Below, piece by piece: positions 51,376 to 62,869 of a stretch of DNA of 64,000 nt. Position numbers and translations under genes: made by a program. Where the stretch lies: assembly GCA_963576735.1 (NCBI GenBank), contig OY755171.1, positions 1,860,001-1,924,000 on the forward strand, written 5' to 3'. The notes beneath the pieces were generated by a model. That model saw only the letters and a program-made list of their open reading frames with translations. It was not told where the DNA came from and searched no databases. Within the stretch, counting starts at the first letter, position 1. The number at the start of each line of letters is the position of its first letter. The DNA comes from Bedellia somnulentella (Eukaryota > Arthropoda > Insecta > Lepidoptera > Bedelliidae).

Positions 51376-51727
51376 GATTGGTTTAATAAGTTATGCGTCA
51401 CAGATTGACGACAGATTCTGTAAGCTTTGTGTTTTTATTTATGATTAACGAGCGTCTACAATAAATGAAATAGCGAATTAACATGGGAAAGCACACACAA
51501 TGATAAGCACACAGTATCTAATACAGCATGTCTAAAAAATAAATTTAATTTAAATCCTACAATCACGACAGATCCCACAAAAGCACAGCTTTAAAATAAT
51601 AAAATACATCAAATTTCGGAAGTTATGAGGGGAGAATATTATAAAATAAAGGATTGATCGTAGCATAATAACTCAAAACCCATAGCCTAACTCGAACCTA
51701 AACAAAAACAACCCTTAATTGATAATA
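51376..51727. other. Nothing recognised
   Basis: AT-rich spacer. Confidence 0.35.
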
Positions 51728-51775
51728 ACATAAACGTTCACGCCGAATATCCCCGAAGGGGTTGGCAGAGGAACA
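51728..51775 (-). repeat. SINE-P 3' end fragment
   Basis: ATAACATAAACGTTCACGCC and CCCGAAGGGGTTGGCAGAGG are the SINE-P terminus in minus orientation. It runs into the palindrome that starts at 51778. Confidence 0.7.
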
Positions 51776-51777
51776 AA

Positions 51778-52280
51778 ATCGCCGCCGGTCTCGAAATTTT
51801 TCTTTCCTTTATTTATCCTTTCTTTATTAGTAATAATCTCCACATGAGGTTTTCATGAACAAAAACATTTAAATTGTACTTCTGAACATCACGTGACTTT
51901 GTCACCTGGTGTTCAGAGTACCCACGTTTAATTGATAATATAGCCGTAATACCGATAAGATGTAACAAAGCAGTGATAGGCTGACGCGCGATTACTGAAT
52001 TGAGTATTCAAGCTACTTAAGTATCGTTTTGTCTCATTCAGTTGTTAAGATTTCAACGCGATAGATATTTAGCAGTTCAGCTAGAATACTCAATTCAGAA
52101 ATCGGGCGTGAGTCCTTATCACTTTAATCCAAATAAAACACGAGTTCTCTGAACACCATGCAACTAAAAAGTCACGTGATGTTCAGAAGTACAATTTGAG
52201 TGTTTTTGTTCATGAAAGCCTCATGAGGGGATTATTACTAATAAATAAAGGAAAGAAAAAAATTGAGACCGGCGGCGATT
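51778..52280. repeat. Large imperfect palindrome made of SINE-T and SINE-P sequence
   Basis: Left arm 51778-51917 and right arm 52147-52279 are inverted copies. Each contains AATCGCCGCCGGTCTC, the SINE-T AT-rich part and 3' domain (TTTCATGAACAAAAACA), and the SINE-P hairpin block TACTTCTGAACATCACGTGA. The spacer holds a second inverted pair, GCGATTACTGAATTGAGTAT against GAATACTCAATTCAGAAATC. Arms differ at several sites, so this structure is older than those at 36241 and 40953. Confidence 0.75.
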
Positions 52281-52643
52281 TTTTTCCTTTATTTATCCTT
52301 TATTTATTATGTTCAGAAGTATATATGTGAAAGTAAAATTTTAGCAAACCTGGTACGTCTCCTAAACACAGTTTTAGTTCTTTCATTAAAAAATATGCCA
52401 TGCTTCCAAAAAGGAAAATCTTTTCGTATTTCGAATCGAAATTCGTTGCATCATCGAATATCTTAGTCGAACTCATCAAAATTTAGTTAAAACGCATTTA
52501 AATCTCAATGAAGTGGGTTGAAAACTGCAAACTAGACGATTTGGTTACTTATTCAAGTTCATTCAACTTTTAATAATATTCAAACATATTGTGATTGCAC
52601 TTGAAGTCAACATACATTACAATATTAATATTACAGTATACAT
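52281..52643. other. Nothing recognised
   Basis: AT-rich spacer after the palindrome. Confidence 0.35.
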
Positions 52644-52872
52644 TGCTGTGTAGTGCCGTCTTAGAATAGCACTACCCCATTTTTTTCCGGTGGGTGTACG
52701 TAAGAGGCGACTAACGGTATTGGGGCTTTTAAGAGATTTTTGGGCGATGCGGTTGGAGACCGATCACCCATCACAACAATCCAAAAATGGCTGAGGAATT
52801 TCTTATTCCATAGCTCTGGCTACCCCTCCTAGGGACTTATAGCCGTGAGTAACTGTATGTATGTATGTATAC
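52644..52872 (+). repeat. SINE-S with internal deletion
   Basis: GCTGTGTAGTGCCGTCTTAG start, GGCGATGCGGTTGGAGACC, then a deletion removing the 'tttattttaccatcttttccc' part. Ends GCCGTGAGTAACTGTATG. Confidence 0.8.
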
Positions 52873-53168
52873 TAAAAAAATAATGTGCTATATATTGTCG
52901 GTGTAAGATCGAACTAACTCCATAATCCACGGATATCATAATTTAGTAATATGATGGAAACCTCAATATAACTTTTGAAAGTCTCATCAGAAATATACAA
53001 TATGCATCCGTGCGTGCACTAAATGGTATTTTTTAATTTGTTCATGGTGTCTATCATCCAAATTGTTCCCTTTACCTTCACAGTTTACATCTAGCTATTA
53101 AATTTCAGCCACGTTGTTTTACTAGTTTTGGAAATAAATTATGAAACACGGACAGAATTCCGATACCG
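52873..53168. other. Nothing recognised
   Basis: AT-rich spacer, possibly part of the Helitron whose 3' end is at 53675. Confidence 0.35.
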
Positions 53169-53184
53169 AGACCGACAGCCGATA

Positions 53185-53540
53185 CACACTTACTTATACT
53201 TACTTATACTCACGCCCATTATTCCCATTGGGGTAGGCACAGACTATCGATCGCCACGGTCTTGACAAACCTCTCTTGCTTCCCTTACATTCATTATTCT
53301 TCTCACACATGCTCTTTTATTCTTCTCACTTCGGACGTTTTACGAGGCCGTCCTCTACTAACAATCCCATCCACATTGGCTCTATATATCTCTTTCGCTA
53401 CTTTATTTTCAGCCATCCTCTCTATGTGCCCAAACCACCTCAACATTCCTTTTTCTATCTTGCATACTACGTCATCTTTCAAAACTACTCGTTCACGGAT
53501 CACAGTATTTCTCACTCTATCACACAGCCTTACATTACAT
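53185..53540 (-). pseudogene. LINE-A copy 3, 5'-truncated
   Basis: Exact 16-bp duplication agaccgacagccgata (53169-53184 and 53541-53556). The minus strand reads C-terminal coding sequence with LCDRVRN, MLRWFGHIERM and GRPRKT, with a deletion in the last part (the segment after GGACG is joined to GCATGTGTGAGAAG-type sequence). The tail is ACTTA-type repeats. Truncated and non-functional. Confidence 0.85.
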
Positions 53541-53645
53541 AGACCGACAGCCGATATTAATGCCAAATGCACCACATTATTCAAATACGTAGGTATGACG
53601 TATCTATAATAACGAAATGTTTTGTTTGTGCAAATTAAATGTGTC

Positions 53646-53675
53646 AACCCGTGCGAAACCAGGACGGGCCGCTAG
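53646..53675 (+). mobile_element. Helitron 3' terminus (third subtype)
   Basis: ACCCGTGCGAAACCAGGACG then GGCCGCTAG is a lepidopteran Helitron 3' end with CTAG at 53672-53675. The next base is A and not T. The 5' end was not found; LINE-A copy 3 probably lies inside the same element. Confidence 0.5.
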
Positions 53676-53717
53676 AAAATATATACGCGCCAAAACGTAG
53701 TATAGCCAAAATACATA

Positions 53718-53836
53718 TCTATACTTATAATAAATCTGTAGAGAGGTCAATTCTGTACATGAAATATATTTTCAAAATAACTATCAGGTGGTGATTAGGG
53801 ATCGATACTGATGCCAAAAATGCAATCAGTAAAATT

Positions 53837-53894
<58 letters not shown>

Positions 53895-54711
53895 GGTTTG
53901 TATGTTCCTTATGGAAACAAAAACTACTCGACGGATTTTAACGAAACTTGGTACAATTATTCTCCATACTCCTGGGCAGGTTTTTGTATACTTTCCAGCA
54001 GAGTAGTAAAGGGGAATTTTGGGAAATTTTGGGAAAACGGGAAAAGTTACTCCATTTTTTAAGCTTCCGCCGCGTGTGCAGCCTTAATGGTTAAACTTAC
54101 ATAGAAATCATGTATCACGGAAATATTCTTCATAAAATTATCTAAAAAAAAACCTCAACAGTTTATGTCTATCTTTTACGGTTGACTCACAATAACACGT
54201 GTAATTCATGATAGCTTAGCAGTTCGGAACATTCTGATTGTATTTGTTTACTCTTACGTTTGTAAACCTCTCACTCATCCCTAATTTAAATAAGGTAACA
54301 TTATTACCTATTCAATAAAAAAAGAATCATAGAAATCGGTAGAGAAACACCGAAATTATACATAAAATAAGCCATCGCGCCTGTGACCTAAACCGAATCG
54401 TTACTAATTTACTTATAAAATACTAGATGGCGCCAGTAGTTGCATCCTACAACAAGTAATGATTTATTTTTTAGATTGTTATAAATACTTCATAGCGTTT
54501 TATTCCAAAATTTGCTATTAAACGGAAAACTGAACCGTTCATTAAAGCGCATTCAAAATCACCAAACTACACTGTTTAGGGAGTGCTATAAATTTAATAA
54601 ATTGAAAACATTGCGCTGAATTTCACAATGCTTGAGCAGTGACTGAAGAAAGAAACCTCAGATATTTAAAAAAAACAACGCTACCCGTGCGAAGCTGGGA
54701 CGATCCACTAG
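53718..54711 (+). mobile_element. HelA, short non-autonomous Helitron (copy 3)
   Basis: A precedes TCTATACTTATAATAAAT, and CTAG at 54708-54711 is followed by T. The GTCT microsatellite at 53840-53894 is the longest of the four copies and largely accounts for the greater element length (994 bp). Confidence 0.9.
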
Positions 54712-55396
54712 TACCTACTAAATATGTGACTAAACTGGAAATATATCAATAGAACCCAAATACCGTCTTTAATCCTATGCTATAGAGCGGGGTAACTTCT
54801 TAGTGTAAACAGAGGCGCCCTCTAAGATTCGACTGCGAGTCCCAAGTTAAATTGCGTCGTCGGTATAATGAGATCCTTTCCATGGGACCTCGCTGGGAGC
54901 CCATTACCGGGACCATGTGAGTAAATGTATCAGGTCTGGCAACTTTTGAGGTTGATTGTATGCATTGCTGGTGCATTTTTGTCGTTTTGTTCGATTGAAT
55001 GTTTCATGTTCGGGTTTGAAAAGAAGTTTGACTTTCTATTAGATATTTATATACAAGCATGTACACATATATTTATTAAGGAAGTAAGTTTTTTTTAAAA
55101 CAACTAGTACAGTTTTTTCCAAATGCTAACCGTCTTTAATGCCTTGCATTATAAAAAACTAATTAACCTAACAATATGGTTTAACTTCGCAATCCTAATT
55201 CCATCTCAAATACGATATTTGTGTACACTGCCAGCCCGTTGCCAACAATAGGGACATGTTGCAGATTGCACGGGGATCGGACGGATTAACATTAACATAA
55301 AGGGCGGGAATCCGGACCAAAACGGATTGATTCCGTGTGAACTGACACATGATTCTATTAATATTTTAACGATATTTATGAATTTGAGAGGGATTT
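54712..55396. other. Nothing recognised
   Basis: Mixed-composition spacer. GC-richer patches at 54800-54940 and 55240-55330 show no repeat ends or open frame. Confidence 0.4.
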
Positions 55397-55668
55397 TACA
55401 TACATACATACATACATATACTCACGGCTTTATTTCCCTAGAAGGGGTAACCAGAGCTAAGGAATTATAAATTCCTCAGCCACTTTTGGAAGTTGAGTGG
55501 GGAAAAGATGGTAAGAATAAAGGGTTTTGGTGATGGGTCTCCAACCGCATCGCCCAAAAATCCAATAAAAGGCCCCAATACTAATACAATACTACAATAA
55601 TAGTCGCCTCTTACGACACCCGTGGGTAGAAAGGGGTAGCGACATTCTAAGCCGGCACTACACGGCAA
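55397..55668 (-). repeat. SINE-S, complete
   Basis: CATACATATACTCACGGCTT tail, GGTCTCCAACCGCATCGCCC, GACACCCGTGGGTAGAAAGG, 5' end GCCGGCACTACACGGC. Confidence 0.83.
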
Positions 55669-56651
55669 ATCTTGTAATGTTATATATATTTTTTAATCCG
55701 AGTGAATACATGAGGCTCTAGCTGAACTTTGAATTAATTTCATAAGAATATTCAAAAATTAATTAAAAAAAGAAAGAAGTTGTTAAGACTGCTATTCCGA
55801 AAAAAGAACCTATAAAATAACTAGATAACTGTTGCTTTGGCAAGTGTGTGGGTAAAAATATGGTGAAGAAAAAAAGAGATGAGCTAATTCTATTCAAAGC
55901 CAACTATATTGCATACGAAATAATCATATTTTGTTAATAATAAAAGATATGGATAATCAACAGCTGAATATAATTTCAATCCGGTCTCAAATTGAATATA
56001 TTATTCTATGTTATATGCGAAAGATGGTATTTTCAAAACGATAGAAAAGGGAATGTTAAAATTATATATTGTTTTTATGTTCCTGATAATATAGATTTGT
56101 AAAATCTGAAGTGAAAGTATTTTATTTTATTTATTATATCATGGTAAATTGATGCAACAGTGTGAGTATTATCTATGACGACACGTTACGTTACAAACAT
56201 TGTTCTATTGCTTTCGAAATTCGTTCTACGGTCGAATAGTTCAAGTATAAATGTAATGTATATTAATATAAACTTGGAATTAAAAACTTCAAATGCACTG
56301 AATTACCATACGAGGAAGGACATGGTAATTTAGTGTTGCTACATCCTATACTATTCGACACTCATCCACCGAATGTGCCACATAAAATACAATGTTGGAA
56401 CATAAAGTTTTCTATCCAGAGCTTTTAAATTGCACATTCTCATGCTTTAGGTGTTGAATAACTATTCAATACTTTATTCGGCCATTGTGAAACAGAGCCT
56501 TATTAATTTCTTAGTTTAAACGTTCCAGTTAGTAAGTGGGGAAAATAATAAGCCTACAAAACGTAATGGATGTCAACTCAATGTGATAATTTTCGACGTA
56601 AAGAATCGATGACCGCTTGTCGTTCTTCTGCGTAACGCGGTGTGTTATTTG
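55669..56651. other. Nothing recognised
   Basis: AT-rich DNA. Confidence 0.4.
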
Positions 56652-56664
56652 AGAAAAATATTAC

Positions 56665-57044
56665 ATAACATAACATAACATAAACGTTCACGCCGAATAT
56701 CCCCGAAGGGGTTGGCAGAGGTACCAATACTCCTGAACTCACATGGCAAGCGCCATCTAGTTACCAGAGAAGGTACCCACGTTTTCCTTAGACAGTGTAC
56801 TCACGTGATAGGGGGCAGGCCTATCGCCGTTTTGTACGAATACACTGTCACATGACTAAGTACAACTCAGCCATGTGGGTTTCCTCACGATGTTTTTCCT
56901 CACCGTTAACAACCATGATAAATTAACCACACATATGTCTTTAGAAAAGACAAATTGGTGTAGGCCCGACCCAGGATTTGAACACTAGTCGCTTGCACGA
57001 TAACCGAGTGTTCTACCCACTAGGCTATCACGGATGTTACTGAT
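56665..57044 (-). repeat. SINE-P, complete
   Basis: Exact 13-bp duplication agaaaaatattac at 56652-56664 and 57045-57057. The tRNA-like head has box A TAGCCTAGTGG and box B GTTCAAATCC, followed by the core and the (TAACA)n-type tail. Length 380 bp. It differs from the copy at 8501 in the middle (AAGCGCCATCTAGTTACCAG replaces the hairpin block). Confidence 0.88.
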
Positions 57045-57278
57045 AGAAAAATATTACTGATATTAATTATACTAATGCCATCAATATTTCCTTTTCTCAT
57101 GTTAAATATTAATCCGTACCTTGCAGATGACCATTATTGTATACATAAGCCAAACCATCATGGTAGCTGAGTGCACCACCTGAGATGCTGGGGCTTAAGT
57201 TAGAGTCCTGAATATAACCAACTGCTCTATCTAAATTCATCGTACTCTCTTTTCTAAAATCACATATTATAGAATCAT

Positions 57279-57527
57279 ACATACATACATACATATACTC
57301 ACGGCTATAATTCCCTAGAAGAGGTAGCCAGAGCCAAGGAATTATAAATTTCTCAGCCACTTTTGGAAGTTGAGTGGGGAAAAGGCGGTAAAATAAAGGT
57401 TTTTGGTGATGGGTCTCCAGCCGCATCGCCAAAAATTCAATAAAAAGCCCCAATACCCTTAATTGCCTCTTACGACACCCGTGGGTAGAAAGGGGTAGCG
57501 ACATTCTAAGCCGGCACTACACAGCAA
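57279..57527 (-). repeat. SINE-S, complete
   Basis: Exact 11-bp duplication tatagaatcat at 57268-57278 and 57528-57538. 'cccgtgggtag' subfamily; 5' end GCCGGCACTACACAGC. Confidence 0.88.
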
Positions 57528-57770
57528 TATAGAATCATGTTTATTTAAAATGAAGGGAAGGATTTGAAATGAAACATACATACTCAGATATACTTGTTAT
57601 TGTTACAATATAATCTATGCAAAAGAAAAAGTATTCTGAAACCAGTATAACCGCCACCCCTTTTGGGATATAAGGATACATCACAGAATGTTCATTCAAT
57701 TCTACATATTAAAAATGATGAACCAACAACTGACCTTCAAGTAACCTCCGAATAAATATCCAAATCAAAT

Positions 57771-57875
57771 ATGGCTGACAAAGTGGATGGTTCGTTGGCT
57801 CCAGTTTTGTTTGGTAATCTCATTCGCACCGGACGCGAAGACCTCGTCAATCTGATTTCGGATCGGGACCTATTG
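57771..57875 (+). CDS. Possible host first coding exon, unknown protein
   Basis: ATG in a fair insect context (CAAATATGG) opens a frame reading MADKVDGSLAPVLFGNLI then RTGREDLVNLISDRDLL. A GTGCGT sequence at 57876 could be a phase-0 splice donor; without splicing the frame stops at 57903. Codon composition is less AT-rich than the surroundings and not like the transposons. I do not recognise the protein, and no downstream exon was found in the window, so this is a suggestion only. Confidence 0.3.
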
Positions 57876-57905
57876 GTGCGTATAACGAACTGGACAGACC
57901 TTTGA

Positions 57906-59094
57906 TTTATAAGTCTAGAATACACATGAGTGGAATATTTATTCTTTTACTTTGCATGTGTGATTTATATAAGGGATGTGGTGTTTGTGAGATATTTGGT
58001 GGGACTCAATATCACGATTTTGTTGCTTCATGTGGGCAAGCTCAGAGCTGATTTCGGACATGCTGTATTATGAATAAGTATAACTACGTTGTGTGGTTTT
58101 CCACGCTGTATTTTGTCTTATCGTTTTCTATTTTGATGAAGGTAACGCATATGAGAACTTAGAAAAAAGACCTTATCAAATGCCCCGAGTACTTGTGTAC
58201 TTCGTACCATACATAAGCATATATTGCTGTATTATATTGCACTTGCAAGTCGGGAAATGGTTTATTCAACAGTTTTATGTATTGTAGTCGATTGGGATAC
58301 ATTTTTAGAAGTAAAAGATAAGTCTGTGTCGCAATAAAGTCCAGCAGCGGTCTGTTTGTCTGCCAATAGTATTTCAATGTTATTTCACAATTAAATACAG
58401 CGTTTTACTGTCTAAATTCAACCTGTTTAGCTGTGGCACTCATTTAATCTTAACTACAAAAATACTTATTTAAGGGCTTACTTTATTTGTGTGCTTTGTT
58501 CGTCTATATTGGTATTTTATATATTAATGACAATATCCTAAACATCGATTGAAATCTTACAAAATCATTACTACAAAACTAGCCAGAAAATTAAAACGGA
58601 GGAGGGTAGTTCGAAAAAGCGAAAGCGAGAAAAGTTTGACAGCTCGTTAGAAGTGCGTTCAGAAGGGAAGACACCGGCCACTAATTGGCCACCCGGCGGG
58701 ACAATCATTATGTTGGACATAAAAACGTGGTTATTACCTCTGCCGAAGAAACTTTTCTATGGCTCGTTTGTAGCTGACATTGCTATTGTATTTTGTTTGA
58801 TCTTGTTTTCTGAAGTATTTCGTGGACACCTATTGTTGATAACGGAACAATGAATTCTGATATTTTCTTTTGAATATTATGCATTAATGACCAAAAACTA
58901 AAGTTTCAATAAAAGTCAACCTTGAAAGATTTTGTTGTCTTGGTTTGACTTTAAGTTCATGTTAGGTAAAATATAAGATACAAAAGTATTAAATTAAGAA
59001 AGAAAGACCAGCGGGCAAAGTCATCATTTCTTAAATTATGCAGTTGTTTTAAACGGCAGATAGTTTTGAACCTTGATGAACCACATTGATAAAT
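57906..59094. other. No supported gene
   Basis: AT-rich sequence. A 66-codon plus-strand frame at 58653-58853 has a hydrophobic stretch but no recognisable family. Confidence 0.35.
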
Positions 59095-59205
59095 TGATAA
59101 CCGCGTAACTTTGGAACAGACACATTAGTGTAGGCTCGATTCGGTATTTGAAGCGTGCGTCTCTCTGTATCATAGGCGACTGGCCATCTGTGCTATTACG
59201 ATTGT
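59095..59205 (-). repeat. SINE-P head, degenerate
   Basis: TGTAGGCTCGATTCGGTATT, TGAAGCGTGCGTCTCTC and TGTGCTATTACGAT parallel the reverse-complemented tRNA-like head of SINE-P at 8790-8860. Confidence 0.5.
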
Positions 59206-59657
59206 TAAATGAAACGACAAACAAGCAAATACGATAAAAAAATACCTTGTCAGCTAAACTAAACTTACTTACTTCATACTTAGCAACTTATAAAGAACAT
59301 GGCTAATTTGCACGAGTAGGGTTGTGCAACAAAAAAGCGTAAAGTTCTCAGACATATTATAACATTGTTAATCGTTGTAAAAGCGTATCGTCGGCTAGAG
59401 TTAGCATATTACGATTCCGGCGGCCGCGCGGTGCCCACTCATGGAAATTAAATTACGTACGGAACCATGGCGCGGCTCCTCTAACTCGCACTCAGCAGAT
59501 TTTTATATCAAATTTTTACAAGGAGTATGGTAGCGCAGATGTGAAACATATGCTTATTTATACTTTGAAGTAGACATTTCCTATTTCAATCTAATATTTA
59601 AATTATATTAAACAAAGTATAATTTACTAACCCCATATGTAACGTTCTTTGGATACA
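59206..59657. other. Spacer with a GC-rich patch
   Basis: 59415-59500 contains GGCGGCCGCGCGGTGCCC and CCATGGCGCGGCTCC, distinctly GC-rich for this window, with ATTAAATTA between. No gene is recognised. Confidence 0.4.
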
Positions 59658-60607
59658 TCTATACTTATAATAAATCTGTAGAGAGGTCAATTCTGTACAT
59701 GAAATATATTTTCAAAATAACTATCAGATGGTGATTAGGGATCGATACTGATGCCAAAAATGCAATCAGTAAAATTTTTGTCTGTCTGTCTGTCGGTTTG
59801 TATGTGCCTTATGGAAACAAAAACTACTCGACGGATTTTAACGAAACTTGGTGCAATTATTCTTCATACTCCTGGGCAGGTTTTTGTATACTTTCCAGCA
59901 GAGTAGTAAAGGGGAATTTTGGGAAATTTTGGGAAAACGGGAGAAGTTACTCCATTTTTTAAGCTTCCGTCGCGTGTGCAGCCTTAATGGTTAAACTTAC
60001 ATAGAAATTATGTATGACGAAAATATTCTTCATAAAATTATCTAAAAAAAAATATATGACAGTTTATATCTATCTTTTACGGTTGACTCACAATAACACG
60101 TGTAATTCCTGATAGCTTAGCAGTTCGGAACATTCTGATTATATTTGTTTACTCTTACGTTTGTAAACCTCTCACTCATCTCTAATTTAAAAAAGGTAAC
60201 ATTATTACCTATTCAATAAAAAAAATCATAGAAATCGATAGAGAAACACCGAAATTATACATAAAATAAGCCATCGCGCCCGTGACCAAAACCAAATCTT
60301 TACTAATTTACATATAACATACTAGATGGCGCCAGTAGTTGCATCCTACATCACGTAATGATTTATTTTTTAGATTGTTATAAACACTTCATAGTGTTTT
60401 ATTCCAAAATTTGCTATTAAACGGAAATACTGAACCGTTCATTAAAGCGCATTCAAAATCACCAAACTACACTGTTTAGGGAGTGCTATAAATTTAATAA
60501 ATTGAAAACATTGCGCTGAATTTCACAATGCTTGAGCAGTGACTGAAGAAAGAAACCTCAGATATTTAAAAAAATAACGCTAGTGCGAAGCTGGGACGAT
60601 CCACTAG
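59658..60607 (+). mobile_element. HelA, short non-autonomous Helitron (copy 4)
   Basis: A precedes TCTATACTTATAATAAAT, and CTAG at 60604-60607 is followed by T. The GTCT run (59780-59794) is the shortest of the four. ACCC is missing from the 3' hairpin (CTAGTGCGAAGCTGGG against CTACCCGTGCGAAGCTGGG elsewhere). Confidence 0.88.
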
Positions 60608-61206
60608 TTTGTTAATAATAATTGCAATTTACGAAATGAAACTATATTTTCTTTGCTTTATGAATCTAATTTCATGTTTGTTCCTAAGTTCTTTTAGCAT
60701 TTTGAGATGAGATGGCCGGAACAAAACCTGAGGATAATTAATGATCTTCAGTTATCCTTATATTAACTCAGTAAACATTTATTTAAAACATCTATAACCT
60801 CAAATGTCCATATAGTACATGCAGTTGATAATCGATGCAAGTTTTTAACTTATATAAAGTCTTTAACATTAAGTTAACTTAGCAGAATAAATGTTAGACA
60901 TTTCCTGTAATTTCCAAGATACACATCTATCACTTCTACACCAACCCAATCTTTCAGAACCGCAGTACAAGTTGTACATTCCTGGCGCACTCGCTAACTT
61001 GTGCCTTTACAAAATACGTACGTTCCGCGATACCTGGCCAAGTTGGAGAGGTCTGCTCGAGAGCTTGTTACTACATGCTAACCGGCAACTTTTGCCCTTG
61101 TAACTTTTTATAATCAATGCATAATATTTACGAGCGGCGGAGTTTTGCGGAAATTGTTGTGGATATTATGTTTTTAACCCGTAAGTGGCTAACGTGTATA
61201 TTAGTT
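60608..61206. other. Nothing recognised
   Basis: A 70-codon frame at 60891-61103 shows no family resemblance. Confidence 0.35.
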
Positions 61207-61387
61207 TATATACATACATATACTCACGGCCATAAATCCCAAAAAAAGGGTAGGTAGAGCTTCAAAGCTAGAAACTCCTCAGCCACATTTCGGGGACAAG
61301 ATGTGATGGGTGTCCATCCGTATCGCGCAAAAACCACTTTGTGAAGCACCGTACCGTGGTGGGTAGAAAGGGGTAGTAACATCCTAA
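61207..61387 (-). repeat. SINE-S with internal deletion
   Basis: CATACATATACTCACGGCCA tail, AACTCCTCAGCCACATTTCG, GATGGGTGTCCATCCGTATC and GTGGTGGGTAGAAAGGGGTA. The middle and 5' end are shortened. Confidence 0.75.
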
Positions 61388-62303
61388 AGTTACTGATGAA
61401 AGACAAAAATCTATTTTTTATTCGTATAGTTATATAGTTGATTAAGTCTGAAAATACTACATTTTTAAACTTAAAATATAGATGCAACAACCAGATATAA
61501 TAAATAATGTCAGTTTTGTAGTTAGGGTGCCCAATGAGTTTTTTACAATTATTTTCGGTTCATATTAAATTGTTTAAGTACGAACTCATTAACAATATCG
61601 TTAATGTCCCAAAAATATTTCAATTTTAGTCAGTTTATCATCACTTAAGAATCATTTACGAAGCCAGGATTTAAGGTAAACTAGAGACCTGGTGAAATTC
61701 AACAATATGATGCAACAAAGTTCTTGTAAATATTTAAGTATAGATGATTCAAGAGGTTATACTCACTAATTCTTTCAAAACAATCAACAAACTCTTTTTG
61801 TCGTGTTCCTGTAGATAATAAAAAATATTATTATTTCGTCTGTGTCTTAGTCACGGTGATTAGTATTAAAAAAGCTTGTAATTATGTATATCATACATCA
61901 CTTCCATAAAACGTTACATTTCATTTAAACACTACTATCAACCGGTCAGCTGTTACTTATAATAATTAAAACTTTTATGTAAATATAAATAAGTGCCGTA
62001 TTAGTTGGATAAAATCACCACGAATGTCCCCAAGAAAATTATTAATTTCACTACTTAACACATCGAAAGAGGCTATTCATTAAAACCATTTTCTGCGTCC
62101 TGTAATGGCCCTAATTGGACAGGGTTGTCAATTACAGTGACTGCCGTTCGGTCTAATGGAAATTTAAATACCCAGTTCCGCACCTCCGGACAATGGGACG
62201 AGCGGTGACAACCCTAATTGACGGGATTTTTTAGTTTTAGGGTTGCATGAAAATACAATCATTTTCCAAAAGTAAGAAACTAAAAGAAAAGTCCGTAAAG
62301 AAT
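61388..62303. other. Spacer with a short inverted pair
   Basis: Mostly AT-rich. 62105-62220 is less so and holds CCCTAATTG twice, with AGGGTTGTCA and TGACAACCCT in inverted arrangement. Confidence 0.4.
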
Positions 62304-62542
62304 TGCCGTGTAGTGCCGGCCTAGAATTTCACTACCCCTTTGTACCCTCGTGTGTCCTAAGAGGTGACTAAGGGTGTGGGGCTTTTGTAAGTGGTTTTTG
62401 GGCGATGCGGTGGAAGACCCATCACCAACAATACTACCATTTTCTCCCCTATTACCTTCCAAATGTGGCTGAGAATTTTCTAGCTCTAAAGCTTCGGCTT
62501 CCAGTTTTTGGGATTTATGGCCGTGAGTATAGTGTATGTATA
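62304..62542 (+). repeat. SINE-S, complete
   Basis: GCCGTGTAGTGCCGGCCTAG start, GGGCGATGCGGTGGAAGACC (box-B-like block altered), and GCCGTGAGTATAGTGTATG end. Confidence 0.82.
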
Positions 62543-62560
62543 AAACGAAAGATATCAGCA

Positions 62561-62696
62561 GGGCAAGCACGAGCGGTGTTTAAACTAGTTATCGCGTGGG
62601 ATAAAGCAGCCATCTCTTACGCACTTACTTAGTATCGTATACTGCCATCTCATTCTAACCGTTGTCGTGTCGATATAAGAGCGCTCGTGCTTGCCC
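62561..62696 (+). mobile_element. TCAG-flanked MITE, copy 2
   Basis: GGGCAAGCACGAGCGGTGTT start and CTCGTGCTTGCCC end, with TCAG adjacent on both sides. The interior matches copy 1 at 35853 in the opposite orientation (TAGTTATCGCGTGGGATAAA, ACTTAGTATCGTATACTGCC). Confidence 0.75.
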
Positions 62697-62869
62697 TTCA
62701 GAAACATACTTTCTACGAAAACCCAAGTCTTGCAATTCCATTTTTATACGATAAGAGTGGTTAAGATAAAATAAAATGACTCACCGCAGTGCGAGACTTC
62801 AATAAAGGATGTAGTTAGTAGGATATATAAAATCATTTCATAATTTTACATTATTTATTATTTGTCTTG

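Noticed and set aside
53811..54062. Cysteine/serine-rich open frames in HelA copies (also 15558-15785)
   Set aside because: Produced by translating the GTCT microsatellite. Length varies with the repeat and no other part resembles a protein.
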